Shown here piece by piece: positions 36,325 through 44,883 of a stretch of DNA of 64,000 nucleotides. Numbering within the stretch: the stretch's first letter is position 1; every line of letters starts with the position of its first letter. This DNA is from SCTD01 sp963784675. Its GTDB lineage: Bacteria; Actinomycetota; Actinomycetes; Mycobacteriales; SCTD01. Location: assembly GCA_963784675.1 (NCBI GenBank), contig CAWASE010000014.1, positions 186,001 to 250,000 of the forward strand. The letters are read 5' to 3'. The position numbers were made by a program, and so were the translations under genes. The notes beneath the pieces are model-generated. The model saw only the letters and a list, made by a program, of their open reading frames with translations. It did not search any database and was not told where the DNA came from.

Positions 36325-36370
36325 TCGCTGGCCGGCAGGAATCGCGGCCGGCGCGGCGAACACCGACGTC

Positions 36371-37465
36371 ATGAACACCACGAGCGCGTGGCGGGTCCGG
36401 CTCGGGGCCGCCCTGGTGGTGCTGGCCGCGCTCGTCGTTCCGGCCCACGCGGGCACCACCCCGAGCAGCACGACGACCACCGCCCACGGCACCGTCGTGC
36501 AGGGCACCTACCCGGCCGTCGGGGTGCCCGGCGCGCGCACCTACCGGTTGTACGTGCCGACGTCCGCCCGCCCGGGGGCGCCGCTGGTGGTCTGGCTGCA
36601 CGGCTGCAACCAGAACGCCGACGACGCCGAGAAGGGCGCCCGGCTCGACGAGGTCGCCGACGCCGAAGGCTTCCTGGTGCTCTACCCGGAGCAGCGCCGC
36701 GCCGTGGCCGACAGCCCCGCCGAGGACGGCAACGGCTCCGGCTGCTGGAACTGGTTCCTGCCCGGCCATCAGCAGCGCGGCGCAGGCGAGCCCGAGACGC
36801 TCGCCGAGATGACCCGGGACCTCGTCGTCGCCCACGACGCCGATCCGCGGCGCACCTTCGTCGCCGGTGTCTCGGCCGGCGCCGACATGGCGACGATCCT
36901 GGGCGCCACCTATCCCGACGTGTACGCGGCCATCGCACCCATCGCCGGCTGCGCCTACCGCACCTGCGCCGACGCCGACGGGACGGCGGCCCTGGCCGCG
37001 ATGGGCTCCCACGCGCGGGTCGTGCCGGCCTTCGTCGTGCAGGGCACGGTCGACATGGTCAACAACGCCGCGATGGGCGCGACCGCCGTGCAGCAGTGGC
37101 TGGCCACCGACGATCTCGCCGACGACGGCGCCGCCAACGGCTCGGTGCCGCAGCGCCCGACGCGCACGACCACCAGCGGTGCCGACGCGGGCACGCTCGG
37201 GACGCCCGCCACCGGTGATCCCTGCATCGGCGGCCCGGCGCACCTTCCGTGCGCGGGCGGCGCGCTGGGGCTCACCCGCTACCCGGTGACACAGCTCGAC
37301 TACGCCGACGCCGCCGGCCGCGTCGTCGTGCGGGCGTGGCTGGTGCACGGCCAGAACCACGCGATCGGCGGCGGCGACCCTCGTGGCAGCTTCGTCGACC
37401 CGGTCGGGCCCGGCGTGGCCGCAGCAGCCTGGGAGTTCTTCCGCGAGCACCCGCAGCGGCCCTGA
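36371..37465 (+). CDS. exported PHB-depolymerase-type esterase
   Basis: The 364-residue protein has a signal peptide (to about A-H-A-G) and a LpqC/PHB-depolymerase-type alpha/beta hydrolase domain: PLVVWLHGCNQNADDAEKG, FLVLYPEQRR, a conserved G-C-W-N-W-F, the nucleophile elbow AGVSAGADMATILGATYP (Ser about 168), P-I-A-G-C-A-Y, F-V-V-Q-G-T-V-D and the catalytic His in LVHGQNHAIGGG. The C-W-N-W-F motif and paired cysteines fit esterases that act on polyesters or acetyl/feruloyl groups on polysaccharides. No polymer-binding domain is present. It is divergent from the molybdoenzyme gene. Confidence 0.85.
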   Translation: MNTTSAWRVRLGAALVVLAALVVPAHAGTTPSSTTTTAHGTVVQGTYPAVGVPGARTYRLYVPTSARPGAPLVVWLHGCNQNADDAEKGARLDEVADAEGFLVLYPEQRRAVADSPAEDGNGSGCWNWFLPGHQQRGAGEPETLAEMTRDLVVAHDADPRRTFVAGVSAGADMATILGATYPDVYAAIAPIAGCAYRTCADADGTAALAAMGSHARVVPAFVVQGTVDMVNNAAMGATAVQQWLATDDLADDGAANGSVPQRPTRTTTSGADAGTLGTPATGDPCIGGPAHLPCAGGALGLTRYPVTQLDYADAAGRVVVRAWLVHGQNHAIGGGDPRGSFVDPVGPGVAAAAWEFFREHPQRP

Positions 37466-37483
37466 GCCTTCGCGCGGCCCTCC

Positions 37484-37502
37484 CTTTGTGAGATCCACAA
37501 AG
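37484..37502. promoter_or_regulatory. palindrome 1 upstream of importer operon
   Basis: CTTTGTG-AGATC-CACAAAG is a perfect 7-bp inverted repeat about 100 bases before the solute-binding protein start. Its A/T-rich arms stand out in this G+C-rich DNA. It is a candidate operator for a GntR- or CRP-like factor. Confidence 0.5.
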
Positions 37503-37544
37503 ATGCTGGGTGAAACACGGCGGACCCCGGCAGGAGCTGCGTCG

Positions 37545-37564
37545 CTGTGTGGCGAAACACACAG
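37545..37564. promoter_or_regulatory. palindrome 2 upstream of importer operon
   Basis: CTGTGTG-GCGAAA-CACACAG is a second perfect 7-bp inverted repeat, 42 bases after the first and with a similar arm. As DNA it may be a second operator; as RNA it could fold with a GCGAAA loop. Confidence 0.5.
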
Positions 37565-37603
37565 GCAGCCGGTGTCTGCCGGTCCGACTGTCTGGGAGTT
37601 CCT

Positions 37604-39223
37604 GTGCGCCGCTCCAGCCGCCCGTCCCGCCCGCGAAGCGCCCGGCCGGGGGCCGCCTCGGTCCTGCTCGCCGGCGCCCTCGCCCTGGTGACCGCCTGCT
37701 CCAGCGCTCCCGCGCCGGACCGCGTCGACAGCGCCGCCGGCCTGCCGTCCGACGGAGTCACCGACGACCCGGCCGCCGACGGCACGACGCCGGACGGCGC
37801 CAGCACCGATCCCGGTACGACCGCGGACGGCGCCGTCGTCGACGGCCAGCCGGGGGGCGCAGCAGGGGGCGCGGCAGGGGGCACCTCCACCGGGACTGCC
37901 GGCGGCTCGTCAGGCACCTCGTCCACCGGGTCGGCGACCGGCAGCAACGGCGCCAGCACGGGCTCGACGGGCAGCGGCGGGGCAGCCGGCGGGACGCAGG
38001 CTCCGGCAGGCAGCAGCCCGGCAGCCGCGGGCGGCACCACCTCCGGCGGCACGCCGACCCGCTCGACGCTGTTCACCGCCAAGGAGAACACCATCGGCAT
38101 CACGCCGACGTCGATCACTCTGTGCGCGCACGCGGCCCTGACCTACGGCAAGGCGTTCAACACCGAGGACGCCGACTTCAACGTCTACTGGTCCGCGCTC
38201 AACGACGCAGGTGGCATCTTCGGCCGCAAGGTCACCGTCACGTACGAGAACGACGACTACAAGCCCGACACCGCCGTCGTCGCGGCGCGCGCCTGCAAGG
38301 CCAAGAACCCGTTCATCCTGCTCGGCGGCATCGGCTTCGACCAGATCCCGGCGGTACGCAACTACGTCGAGAAGGAGCACATCCTCTACCTGCACCACAC
38401 CGCCACGGTGAACGGCAGCAAGGGCCTGAAGTACTCCTTCACCGAGGTCCCGACCGTCGAGCGGCTCGGCGAGGGCTTCGGGCAGCTGTACGCGAGCAGG
38501 TACGCGGGTCAGAAGGTCGGCATCATCAAGCGCGACAGCGACAACTGGGAGCCCGGTGTCGTCGCCTTCAAGAGCTTCCTGACCAAGACCGGCGGGAAGG
38601 TCGTCGCCGAGCGCGCCGTCGCCCAGAACAAGGGCAACTACACCGACGAGATCCTGGCGATGAAGAACGCCGGCGCGCAGGTGGTGTGGATCTGGGACAA
38701 CGCCCTGGACGCCACCGCGATGGTGCGGCAGTTCAAGGCGCAGGCGTACTCGCCACGCCTGATGCTGTTCCCGTTCAACCTCACCTCGCAGACGCTCGGC
38801 GACGACGCGCTGAAGCCGACGCTCGACGGGCTGGCGATGTTCACCGCCTACAGCAAGGGTGACCGCAGCGGACCGTTCGCGTCCTACGCCGACGACCTCA
38901 AGCAGTTCGAGCAGCAGTACGCGAAGTACCGGCCGAACGTCGACCTCGGGGGCAACGGCGGCGACCTGCTGTTCCTGAACTGGCAGGCGCAGAAGGCGCT
39001 GGCGGTCCAGCTGGCCGACTGCGGCAAGGACTGCACCCGCAACCGGTTCGTCGACACCCTGCAGGGCTACAACAAGAAGCCCACCAGCAGCGCCTGCACG
39101 ATCGACTTCACCAAGGGCGACGGTCAGCACGGCAGCGACCAGGTCGTGTTCATGGAGACCTACAAGGCGCCCGACGGCAAGGTCAACTGGCGCAACACCC
39201 GCGCGTGCGTCGGACGCGGCTGA
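37604..39223 (+). CDS. ABC importer substrate-binding lipoprotein (branched-chain/hydrophobic substrate type)
   Basis: The 539-residue protein has a basic start, hydrophobic signal and lipobox L-V-T-A-C, then about 120 residues of low-complexity Gly/Ser/Thr/Ala linker, then a periplasmic binding fold of the Leu/Ile/Val family (IGITPTSITLCAHAALTYGKA, D-A-G-G-I-F-G-R-K-V-T-V-T-Y-E-N-D, KVGIIKRDSDNWEPGVVAF, EILAMKNAGAQVVWIWDN). GTG 37604 follows GGGAG. Such proteins also bind amides, urea or aromatic acids, so the ligand is open. The long linker would hold the binding domain away from the membrane through a thick wall. Its stop overlaps the permease start by TGATG. Confidence 0.9.
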   Translation: MRRSSRPSRPRSARPGAASVLLAGALALVTACSSAPAPDRVDSAAGLPSDGVTDDPAADGTTPDGASTDPGTTADGAVVDGQPGGAAGGAAGGTSTGTAGGSSGTSSTGSATGSNGASTGSTGSGGAAGGTQAPAGSSPAAAGGTTSGGTPTRSTLFTAKENTIGITPTSITLCAHAALTYGKAFNTEDADFNVYWSALNDAGGIFGRKVTVTYENDDYKPDTAVVAARACKAKNPFILLGGIGFDQIPAVRNYVEKEHILYLHHTATVNGSKGLKYSFTEVPTVERLGEGFGQLYASRYAGQKVGIIKRDSDNWEPGVVAFKSFLTKTGGKVVAERAVAQNKGNYTDEILAMKNAGAQVVWIWDNALDATAMVRQFKAQAYSPRLMLFPFNLTSQTLGDDALKPTLDGLAMFTAYSKGDRSGPFASYADDLKQFEQQYAKYRPNVDLGGNGGDLLFLNWQAQKALAVQLADCGKDCTRNRFVDTLQGYNKKPTSSACTIDFTKGDGQHGSDQVVFMETYKAPDGKVNWRNTRACVGRG

Positions 39224-40137
39224 TGGCCCAGGTCCTCGTCCTCGGGCTCATCTCCGGCGGCATCTACGCGCTGTTCGCCCTCGGGGTCGTGATGGTGCAC
39301 CGGGGCACCGGCGTGCTGACGTTCGCCAACGGCGAGATCGGCACCGCCGCCCTGTTCCTCGGCGCCGTCCTGGTCAACCGGGCGCACGTCCCCTTCGTGG
39401 TCGCCGCGGTCCTGGCGGTCTCGCTCGCCGTGGCGCTGGGCTGCCTGTTCGAGGTCCTGGTCGTCCGCAACATGGCCGCCGGTGACCCGGTGGCGGTCGC
39501 CGTCGCGACCGTAGGGCTGGGTCTGTTCCTGCTCGCCCTGGAGTTCCAGATCTTTGGCGCGAGCCCGGAGACGCTCGCCGGTCCCTTCCAGGGCAACGGG
39601 GTGTCGATCGCCGGCGTGATCGTCACCCCGCTGCAGATCTTCGGGCTGCTGCTGGCGCTCGCGCTCGGCTTCGGTCTGCAGGCGGTCCTGCGCCGTACCG
39701 ACTTCGGCCTGGGCATCCTGGCCGCCGCACAGGACCCGACGGCGGTGCGGCTGGTCGGGGTGAACCTGTCGGCCGTGACGCTGACGGTGTGGGGCGCGGG
39801 CGCCGCGCTCGCAGCGATCGCGTCGCTGCTCGTCGAGCCGACGGTCGGGGTCTTCGCACCGGGCTACGCCAGCGAGCTCTACGTCGTCGGGCTGGCGGCC
39901 GCCGTGGTCGGTGGGCTCAACAGCCTGCCGGGCGCGGTGGTCGGCGGGCTGACCCTGGGCATCGCGGAGTCCGCCGCCACCCGCTACCTCGGCGACCTGG
40001 GTCTGCCCGGGCTGCGGTACGTCGTCGTGCTCGTCGTGCTGCTGGCGGTGCTGCTCGGCCGGCAGGTGTGGCCACAGCTCAGGGCGCGGGTGCTCGAGAT
40101 CGACGCACGCGGCGCCGGTGTGAAGGCTGCCGCATGA
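39223..40137 (+). CDS. LivH-type ABC permease
   Basis: The 304-residue protein is a hydrophobic-amino-acid-type permease with about eight membrane segments: GLISGGIYALFALGVVMVHR and GVLTFANGEIGTAALFLGA at the start, the EAA-like cytoplasmic loop GLGILAAAQDPTAVRLVGVN, and a V-G-G-L-N-S-L-P-G-A-V-V-G-G end. ATG 39223 overlaps the preceding stop. It pairs with the fused permease-ATPase encoded next. Confidence 0.93.
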   Translation: MAQVLVLGLISGGIYALFALGVVMVHRGTGVLTFANGEIGTAALFLGAVLVNRAHVPFVVAAVLAVSLAVALGCLFEVLVVRNMAAGDPVAVAVATVGLGLFLLALEFQIFGASPETLAGPFQGNGVSIAGVIVTPLQIFGLLLALALGFGLQAVLRRTDFGLGILAAAQDPTAVRLVGVNLSAVTLTVWGAGAALAAIASLLVEPTVGVFAPGYASELYVVGLAAAVVGGLNSLPGAVVGGLTLGIAESAATRYLGDLGLPGLRYVVVLVVLLAVLLGRQVWPQLRARVLEIDARGAGVKAAA

Positions 40138-42002
40138 GCGCCCGGCTGCAGGTGCGCGGGCTGCCCGTCCCCGGCGTGGCGGTGGCCCTGGTGCTGGCCG
40201 TCGTGCTGCCGCTGACGCTCGGCCGGCTGCTGTCGGACAAGAACGCGCTGCTGGCCTCCGCGGCCTGCGCCACGGCCATCGCCGCGATCTCGCTGAACCT
40301 GCTGATGGGCTACGCGGGACAGATCTCGCTCGGCCAGTTCGCGTTCGTCGGCGTCGGGGCCTTCACGACCGGCATCGTCACCGGCGTGGATCAGCTGCGG
40401 CTGCCGTGGCTGCTCGGCCTGGTCGCGGCCGCTGCGGTCGGGGCGGGGGTGGCCTTTCTGGTCGGTCTGCCGGCGCTGCGGCTGCGCGGGCTCTATCTCG
40501 CCGTCGTCACGGTCAGCGTCGCCTACGTCGGCTGGCAGTCGGTCTTCCGGATCGAGGCGATCGGGGGTGGCTCGGCCGGCAAGGTGACGCCGCGTCCCTA
40601 CCTCGGAGACACCGCGATCGCCTCCGACGCCGGCTTCCTGGCCATCGCCGCGGTGCTGCTCGTGCTGGTCTGGCAGCTCGACGTCAACCTCACCCGTTCG
40701 CGGCTGGGTCGCGCGTTCCAGGCCGTCAAGGCGGACGAGCAGGTGGCGGCCAGCTTCGGCATCGACGTCGCGCGCTACAAGCTGCTCGCGTTCACGCTGT
40801 CGGGCGCGGTCGCCGGGGTGGCGGGCGCCGTCTTCGGCACCGCCTTCGGCACCGTCACCGCCGACACCTTCAGCTACAGCCGCTCGCTGCTGCTCGTCGT
40901 CGTCGTCGTGATCGGGGGCCTGGGCAGCCGCTGGGGCGTCGTGGCCGCCGCCGTGTTCTCCTCGCTGCTGCCCGAGCTGCTGGTCGGCATCTTCGGCAGC
41001 GGCATCCGCGGGCTGGACCTGGTCATCAACGCCTTCCTGCTGATGCTGACGCTGGCCCTGAACCCGCTGGGGTTCGCCGGCGCCTTCGAGCACGAGCTGG
41101 AGAAGCGGGCGATCCGACGCGGTGGCGAACCGCCGTTGCCGCCGACCCGGCCGAGCCTGCCGGCGCTCACCCGCCCGCGCGGTCTGGGGCCGCCGCTGCA
41201 GGTCCGCCGCGGCGCGCCGGTGCTGCTGGCGACCGGGGTCAGCGTCCGCTTCGGGGGTCTGCAGGCCGTCGACGACGCGGCGCTGCGGGTCGACCGCGGC
41301 ACCATCGTCGGGCTGATGGGTCCGAACGGCGCCGGCAAGACCACGATGTTCAACGCCGTCACCGGCGCGCTCACCCCCGACGCGGGGCACATCGAGTTCC
41401 TCGGACGCGACGTCAGCGCGCTCGCCGCGCACCAGCGCGCCGCGCTGGGCATGGGTCGCACCTTCCAGCTCATCGGGCTGGCGAAGTCGCAGTCGGTGTT
41501 CGAGAACCTGCTCATGGCGCAGCACCTGGCCGCGCCCTACGGCGTGCTGTCGGCGCTGACGATGACCGGTCCCGCCCGCGGCTACGAGCGCGACCTGCGC
41601 GCCCGGGCCGACGAGGTCGTCGACGGGCTCGGCTTCGGCCGCTTCCGCGACTACCCGGTCGGACGGCTGTCGCACGGGCAGCAGCGCATCGTCGAGATCG
41701 GCTGCGCCCTGGTGACCAGCCCCGAGCTCGTCATGCTCGACGAGCCCAGCGCCGGCATGAGCCCGGCCGCCGCCGAGGACCTCGCAGCCACCCTGCTGGA
41801 CGTGCGCGACCGGCTCGGCCGCACCGTCCTGCTCATCGAGCACAACGTGCCGCTGGTGCTCGGCGTCGCCGACGAGCTGTACGTGATGGCGTCCGGCACG
41901 GTCATCGCCGACGGCGAGCCGACCGAGGTCGTCACCCGGCCCGAGGTGGTCACCGCCTATCTCGGGGTCCTGCCCGAGCGACTGCAGGAGGCTCGCGTAT
42001 GA
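40134..42002 (+). CDS. fused LivM permease-LivG ATPase
   Basis: This 622-residue protein joins two usually separate importer parts. Residues 1 to about 345 are a LivM-type permease (AISLNLLMGYAGQISLGQFA, AVKADEQVAASFGIDVARYK). Residues about 365-620 are a LivG-type ATPase with Walker A GPNGAGKTT (396-404), a GRTFQLIGLAKSQSVFENLL Q-loop region, signature L-S-H-G-Q-Q-R, Walker B LVMLDEPSAGMSP and switch His in L-L-I-E-H-N-V. A Pro/Arg-rich linker connects them. Such fusions occur in some Actinobacteria. ATG 40134 overlaps the permease stop, and the stop overlaps the next ATPase gene. Confidence 0.94.
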   Translation: MSARLQVRGLPVPGVAVALVLAVVLPLTLGRLLSDKNALLASAACATAIAAISLNLLMGYAGQISLGQFAFVGVGAFTTGIVTGVDQLRLPWLLGLVAAAAVGAGVAFLVGLPALRLRGLYLAVVTVSVAYVGWQSVFRIEAIGGGSAGKVTPRPYLGDTAIASDAGFLAIAAVLLVLVWQLDVNLTRSRLGRAFQAVKADEQVAASFGIDVARYKLLAFTLSGAVAGVAGAVFGTAFGTVTADTFSYSRSLLLVVVVVIGGLGSRWGVVAAAVFSSLLPELLVGIFGSGIRGLDLVINAFLLMLTLALNPLGFAGAFEHELEKRAIRRGGEPPLPPTRPSLPALTRPRGLGPPLQVRRGAPVLLATGVSVRFGGLQAVDDAALRVDRGTIVGLMGPNGAGKTTMFNAVTGALTPDAGHIEFLGRDVSALAAHQRAALGMGRTFQLIGLAKSQSVFENLLMAQHLAAPYGVLSALTMTGPARGYERDLRARADEVVDGLGFGRFRDYPVGRLSHGQQRIVEIGCALVTSPELVMLDEPSAGMSPAAAEDLAATLLDVRDRLGRTVLLIEHNVPLVLGVADELYVMASGTVIADGEPTEVVTRPEVVTAYLGVLPERLQEARV

Positions 42003-42853
42003 CGACCCCCGTGCTCGAGCTGTGCGACGTCACCGCCGGATTCGGTGCCACGACCGTGCTGCACGGCATCAGCTTCAGCGTCGCCGAAGGCACCATCGCC
42101 GGCGTCTTCGGCCTCAACGGCGCCGGCAAGTCCGTGACGATGAAGGCGATCGCCGGGGTCGTGCCGGCCCGCAGCGGACAGGTCTTGCTGAACGGGGTCG
42201 ACGTGACCCGGCTCAGCCCCGAGAAGCGCGTGGCGCTCGGTATGGGGCACGTTCCGCAAGGCCGCCAGGTGTTCCCGCAGCTGACCGTCGAGGAGAACCT
42301 GCGCCTCGGCGCCTACACGCTCCGCCGCCGCGACCGGGCCAGATACGGTCCGGCGCTGGACGGGGTGTTCGACCGCTTCCCGGTGCTGCGCGACCGGCGC
42401 AACCAGGCGGCCGGCACGATGTCCGGCGGGCAGCAGGCCTCGCTCGCCGTCGCCCGGGCGCTGATCAGCGAGCCGACCCTGGTGCTCGTCGACGAGCCGA
42501 GCGCCGGGCTGTCGCCGGTGGCCCAGCTCGAGCTGCGCGACGTGCTCGAGACGGTCAAGGGCATCGGCGTGACGATGGTGCTCGTCGAGCAGAACGTCGC
42601 CTTCGGGCTGTCGCTGGTCGACACCGCGCACCTGCTGCAGACCGGCACCGTCGTGCACAGCGCCCCCGTCGACAGCCTGGACGAAGCGACGCTCGCCACC
42701 CACCTGGGCATCGGCAGCGTGCTGCGGGCGGCCACCGGGCAGGCGCTGTCCCGGCGCCGCTCAGCACCACCTGCGGACCCTCCTGCGTCCCGACCCAAGC
42801 CTGTTCCCGTCCCGAGAGGTGGTACCGACCGTGCCCGTCGTCGCGCGTCCTGA
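41999..42853 (+). CDS. LivF-type ABC ATPase
   Basis: The 284-residue second ATPase has Walker A GLNGAGKSVT (about 38-47), VPQGRQVFPQLTVEENLRLG, signature M-S-G-G-Q-Q-A-S-L, Walker B LVLVDEPSAGLSP and V-L-V-E-Q-N-V, all typical of LivF. After the normal end (H-L-G-I-G) it carries about 45 extra basic, Pro-rich residues overlapping the next gene. ATG 41999 overlaps the preceding stop as ATGA. Confidence 0.93.
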   Translation: MTTPVLELCDVTAGFGATTVLHGISFSVAEGTIAGVFGLNGAGKSVTMKAIAGVVPARSGQVLLNGVDVTRLSPEKRVALGMGHVPQGRQVFPQLTVEENLRLGAYTLRRRDRARYGPALDGVFDRFPVLRDRRNQAAGTMSGGQQASLAVARALISEPTLVLVDEPSAGLSPVAQLELRDVLETVKGIGVTMVLVEQNVAFGLSLVDTAHLLQTGTVVHSAPVDSLDEATLATHLGIGSVLRAATGQALSRRRSAPPADPPASRPKPVPVPRGGTDRARRRAS

Positions 42854-43649
42854 CGGAGCGTCTGTCAGCTGGAGCAGCGACGGCGCTGACCAGGCTCCGG
42901 CCGTGCTGCTGGTGATGGGCCTGGCCTATCCGGCGGCCATGTGGTTCCGCACCGTCCCGGGCCTGGTCGAGGCCGGCTACCGCGTGCTGCGCGTGGACAA
43001 CCGCGGCGCCGGCCTCACCGGCGACGTCGTCGGGGCGCCGTACACCGTCGAGACGATGGCGGCCGACTGCCTGGCGGTGCTCGACGCCGCGGGGCTCGAC
43101 AGCGCGGGGCTCGACAGCGCGCACGTCGTCGGCATCTCTATGGGGGGCCTCATCGCCCAGGAGATCGCGTTCAGCGCCCCGGAACGGGTCCGGTCGCTGT
43201 GCCTGATGGCCACGCACGCCGGCGCGGCCCATGCGGTGTGGGACCCGGAGGCGCTGGCGGTCCTCGGTGCCCGCGGGCAGATGACCGCCGAACAGGCGGC
43301 AGAGGCGTCGATCCCGTTCAACTACGCCCCCGCGACCCCGCGTGCGCGGATCGAGCAGGACTGGGCGGTGCGGATGCCGCTGGCCGCCACGCAGGAGGGC
43401 TACGTCGCGCAGATCACCGGCACCAGCCTCTGGAGCGGGCTGGAGCGCCTGCCGTCGCTGCAGCCGCCGACGCTGGTCGTCCACGGCGCCCTGGACCGGC
43501 TGGTGCCCCCGGCGAACGGCGACATGATCGCCGCGGCGGTGCCGTCGGCCGAGCAGGTCGTCGTCGACGGGGCCAACCACCTGCTGACGACCGACCAGCC
43601 CGAGCAGGTCGAGGCGTTGCTGCTGGCCTGGCTGGCGAAGCAGTCGTGA
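42831..43649 (+). CDS. alpha/beta hydrolase in importer operon
   Basis: The 272-residue protein is a soluble alpha/beta hydrolase: VLLVMGLAYPAAMWF (oxyanion region, M-G-L in place of H-G), RVLRVDNRGAGLTG, nucleophile elbow V-G-I-S-M-G-G-L, acid in LVVHGALDRLVPP and His in VVDGANHLLTTDQPEQ. GTG 42831 is preferred because GAGAGGTGG lies eight bases upstream; GTG 42819 is possible. It overlaps the LivF gene end and is coupled to the PucR gene by GTGA. Hydrolysis of the imported compound or its first product is a reasonable inference. Confidence 0.85.
   Translation: MPVVARPDGASVSWSSDGADQAPAVLLVMGLAYPAAMWFRTVPGLVEAGYRVLRVDNRGAGLTGDVVGAPYTVETMAADCLAVLDAAGLDSAGLDSAHVVGISMGGLIAQEIAFSAPERVRSLCLMATHAGAAHAVWDPEALAVLGARGQMTAEQAAEASIPFNYAPATPRARIEQDWAVRMPLAATQEGYVAQITGTSLWSGLERLPSLQPPTLVVHGALDRLVPPANGDMIAAAVPSAEQVVVDGANHLLTTDQPEQVEALLLAWLAKQS
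43091..43120 (+). repeat. perfect 15-bp tandem duplication in hydrolase gene
   Basis: GGGGCTCGACAGCGC occurs twice without a gap, and a degenerate copy precedes it. It encodes G-L-D-S-A twice just before the nucleophile elbow strand. The duplication keeps frame and lengthens the loop by five residues. Confidence 0.85.
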
Positions 43650-44800
43650 CCGTCGCCCTGCACCCCGTGCCGGCGGGGGCCGGGCCGGCGCTGATCGATC
43701 TGAGCGCGCACGTGCGGGGCGACCTGGATGCGCTCGTGGTGCGCATGGGCGAGGCGTACCGCCGCGAGGTGCCCGAGTACGCCGCGATGAGCCCGGCGCA
43801 GATGGCTGCGGAGGTGCTGCCGGTCTCGCGGGTGCTCGTGACCACGTTCCTGGAGTGCGTGCTGCACGACCGCGCCCTGGCGGCGTCGGAGCTGCGGTCC
43901 TTCGAGCTGGCCGGACGCGAGCGGCTGCGACTGGGGCTGCCGCTGGATGCCGTGCTGCACGCCTTCCGCGTCGCCGGCCGCGAAGCCTGGTCCGCGCTGT
44001 GCGAGGCCGTGCCGGCAGGGCAGGACCGGCTGCTGGCCGAGCTCGGTGCGCGCTGGATGGACTGCATCGACCGCAGCTCCAGCGCGATGGCCCGCGCGTA
44101 CCTCGCCGCCAGCCACGACCGGCTGCGCGACCTCGACGCCCGGCGCCGCGAGCTTCTCGAGGCGCTGCTGACGGCCACCACGCCCGGCGAGGTGGCCGCG
44201 GTCTCGCTGCGCCACTCGACCCTGCTGGCCGGCGCCTACGTGCCGGTGCTGGTCACCGGCGTCGGCGTCGCCGCCGGCATCGACACGCTGCTGTCGGCGG
44301 CCCCCGCCGGCACGCTCGGGGGGCACCGCGGCGACCGGGTGCTGCTGCTCGTCCCCCACCGGCTCGAGTCACCGATCGCCCGCGGCGACGCGCTCAGCGC
44401 GTGGGGGCGCCCGGCCGCCTGCGGCGCGGCGCTGCTGGAGGAGGTGCACTCGGTCGAGCAGCTGCTGCTCACGGCGCAGGCCGAAGGCCACAGCCGCGGC
44501 GGGTTCGGTCCCGACGACCTGCTCGTCGAGCAGCTGCTGCTCGGCAACGAACGGGTCTCCGACGCGCTGCGCCGTCGGGTGGTCGAGGCCCTCAGCGCCC
44601 GCGACCCCGACGGCGTCGTGCTGGCGACGCTGCGCGCCTACCTCGCGTGCGGCTCCGTGCCCGAGGTCGCCCGCGCCGAGCACGTCCATGCCAACACGGT
44701 CTCCTACCGCCTCGGTCGGGTCCGCGAACTCACCGGCCTGGACGCCCGCGTGCCGGCGCAGAGCGCGCTGCTCGTGCTGGGTCTGGGGCTGCCGACCTGA
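43646..44800 (+). CDS. PucR-family transcriptional regulator
   Basis: The 384-residue protein has an N-terminal sensory half with Y-R-R-E-V-P-E-Y (the RsbRD/CdaR-like N-domain), a GGDEF-like middle, and a C-terminal PucR helix-turn-helix: L-A-T-L-R-A-Y-L-A-C-G-S-V, VARAEHVHANTVSYRLGRV and R-E-L-T-G-L-D. PucR regulators usually respond to a metabolite and control the operon beside them. GTG 43646 overlaps the hydrolase stop, which ties it to the importer. The palindromes at 37484 and 37545 are candidate sites. Confidence 0.9.
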   Translation: MTVALHPVPAGAGPALIDLSAHVRGDLDALVVRMGEAYRREVPEYAAMSPAQMAAEVLPVSRVLVTTFLECVLHDRALAASELRSFELAGRERLRLGLPLDAVLHAFRVAGREAWSALCEAVPAGQDRLLAELGARWMDCIDRSSSAMARAYLAASHDRLRDLDARRRELLEALLTATTPGEVAAVSLRHSTLLAGAYVPVLVTGVGVAAGIDTLLSAAPAGTLGGHRGDRVLLLVPHRLESPIARGDALSAWGRPAACGAALLEEVHSVEQLLLTAQAEGHSRGGFGPDDLLVEQLLLGNERVSDALRRRVVEALSARDPDGVVLATLRAYLACGSVPEVARAEHVHANTVSYRLGRVRELTGLDARVPAQSALLVLGLGLPT

Positions 44801-44822
44801 CCGGTCGGGTCGAATTCTTGCG

Positions 44823-44835
44823 CTGAACCGTTCAG
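44823..44835. promoter_or_regulatory. palindrome CTGAAC-C-GTTCAG
   Basis: A perfect 6-bp inverted repeat with a one-base centre lies 48 bases before the PHP-type gene start. It resembles small operators of TetR or LacI regulators. No known consensus is matched. Confidence 0.4.
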
Positions 44836-44868
44836 TGTGCGTCGACAAGCAGGTGATCGCCCGCCGAT

Positions 44869-44881
44869 GTCCAACATGGAC
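44869..44881. promoter_or_regulatory. palindrome GTCCA-ACA-TGGAC at start codon
   Basis: A perfect 5-bp inverted repeat ends two bases before ATG 44884, where a ribosome-binding site would be; none is seen. It may be an operator or a translation-blocking hairpin. Confidence 0.35.
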
Positions 44882-44883
44882 CT

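Noticed and set aside
36215..37498. Upstream extension of the molybdoenzyme frame by about 430 codons
   Set aside because: The extension lies opposite the esterase gene and has shadow-type composition; the [4Fe-4S] motif begins right after ATG 36214.
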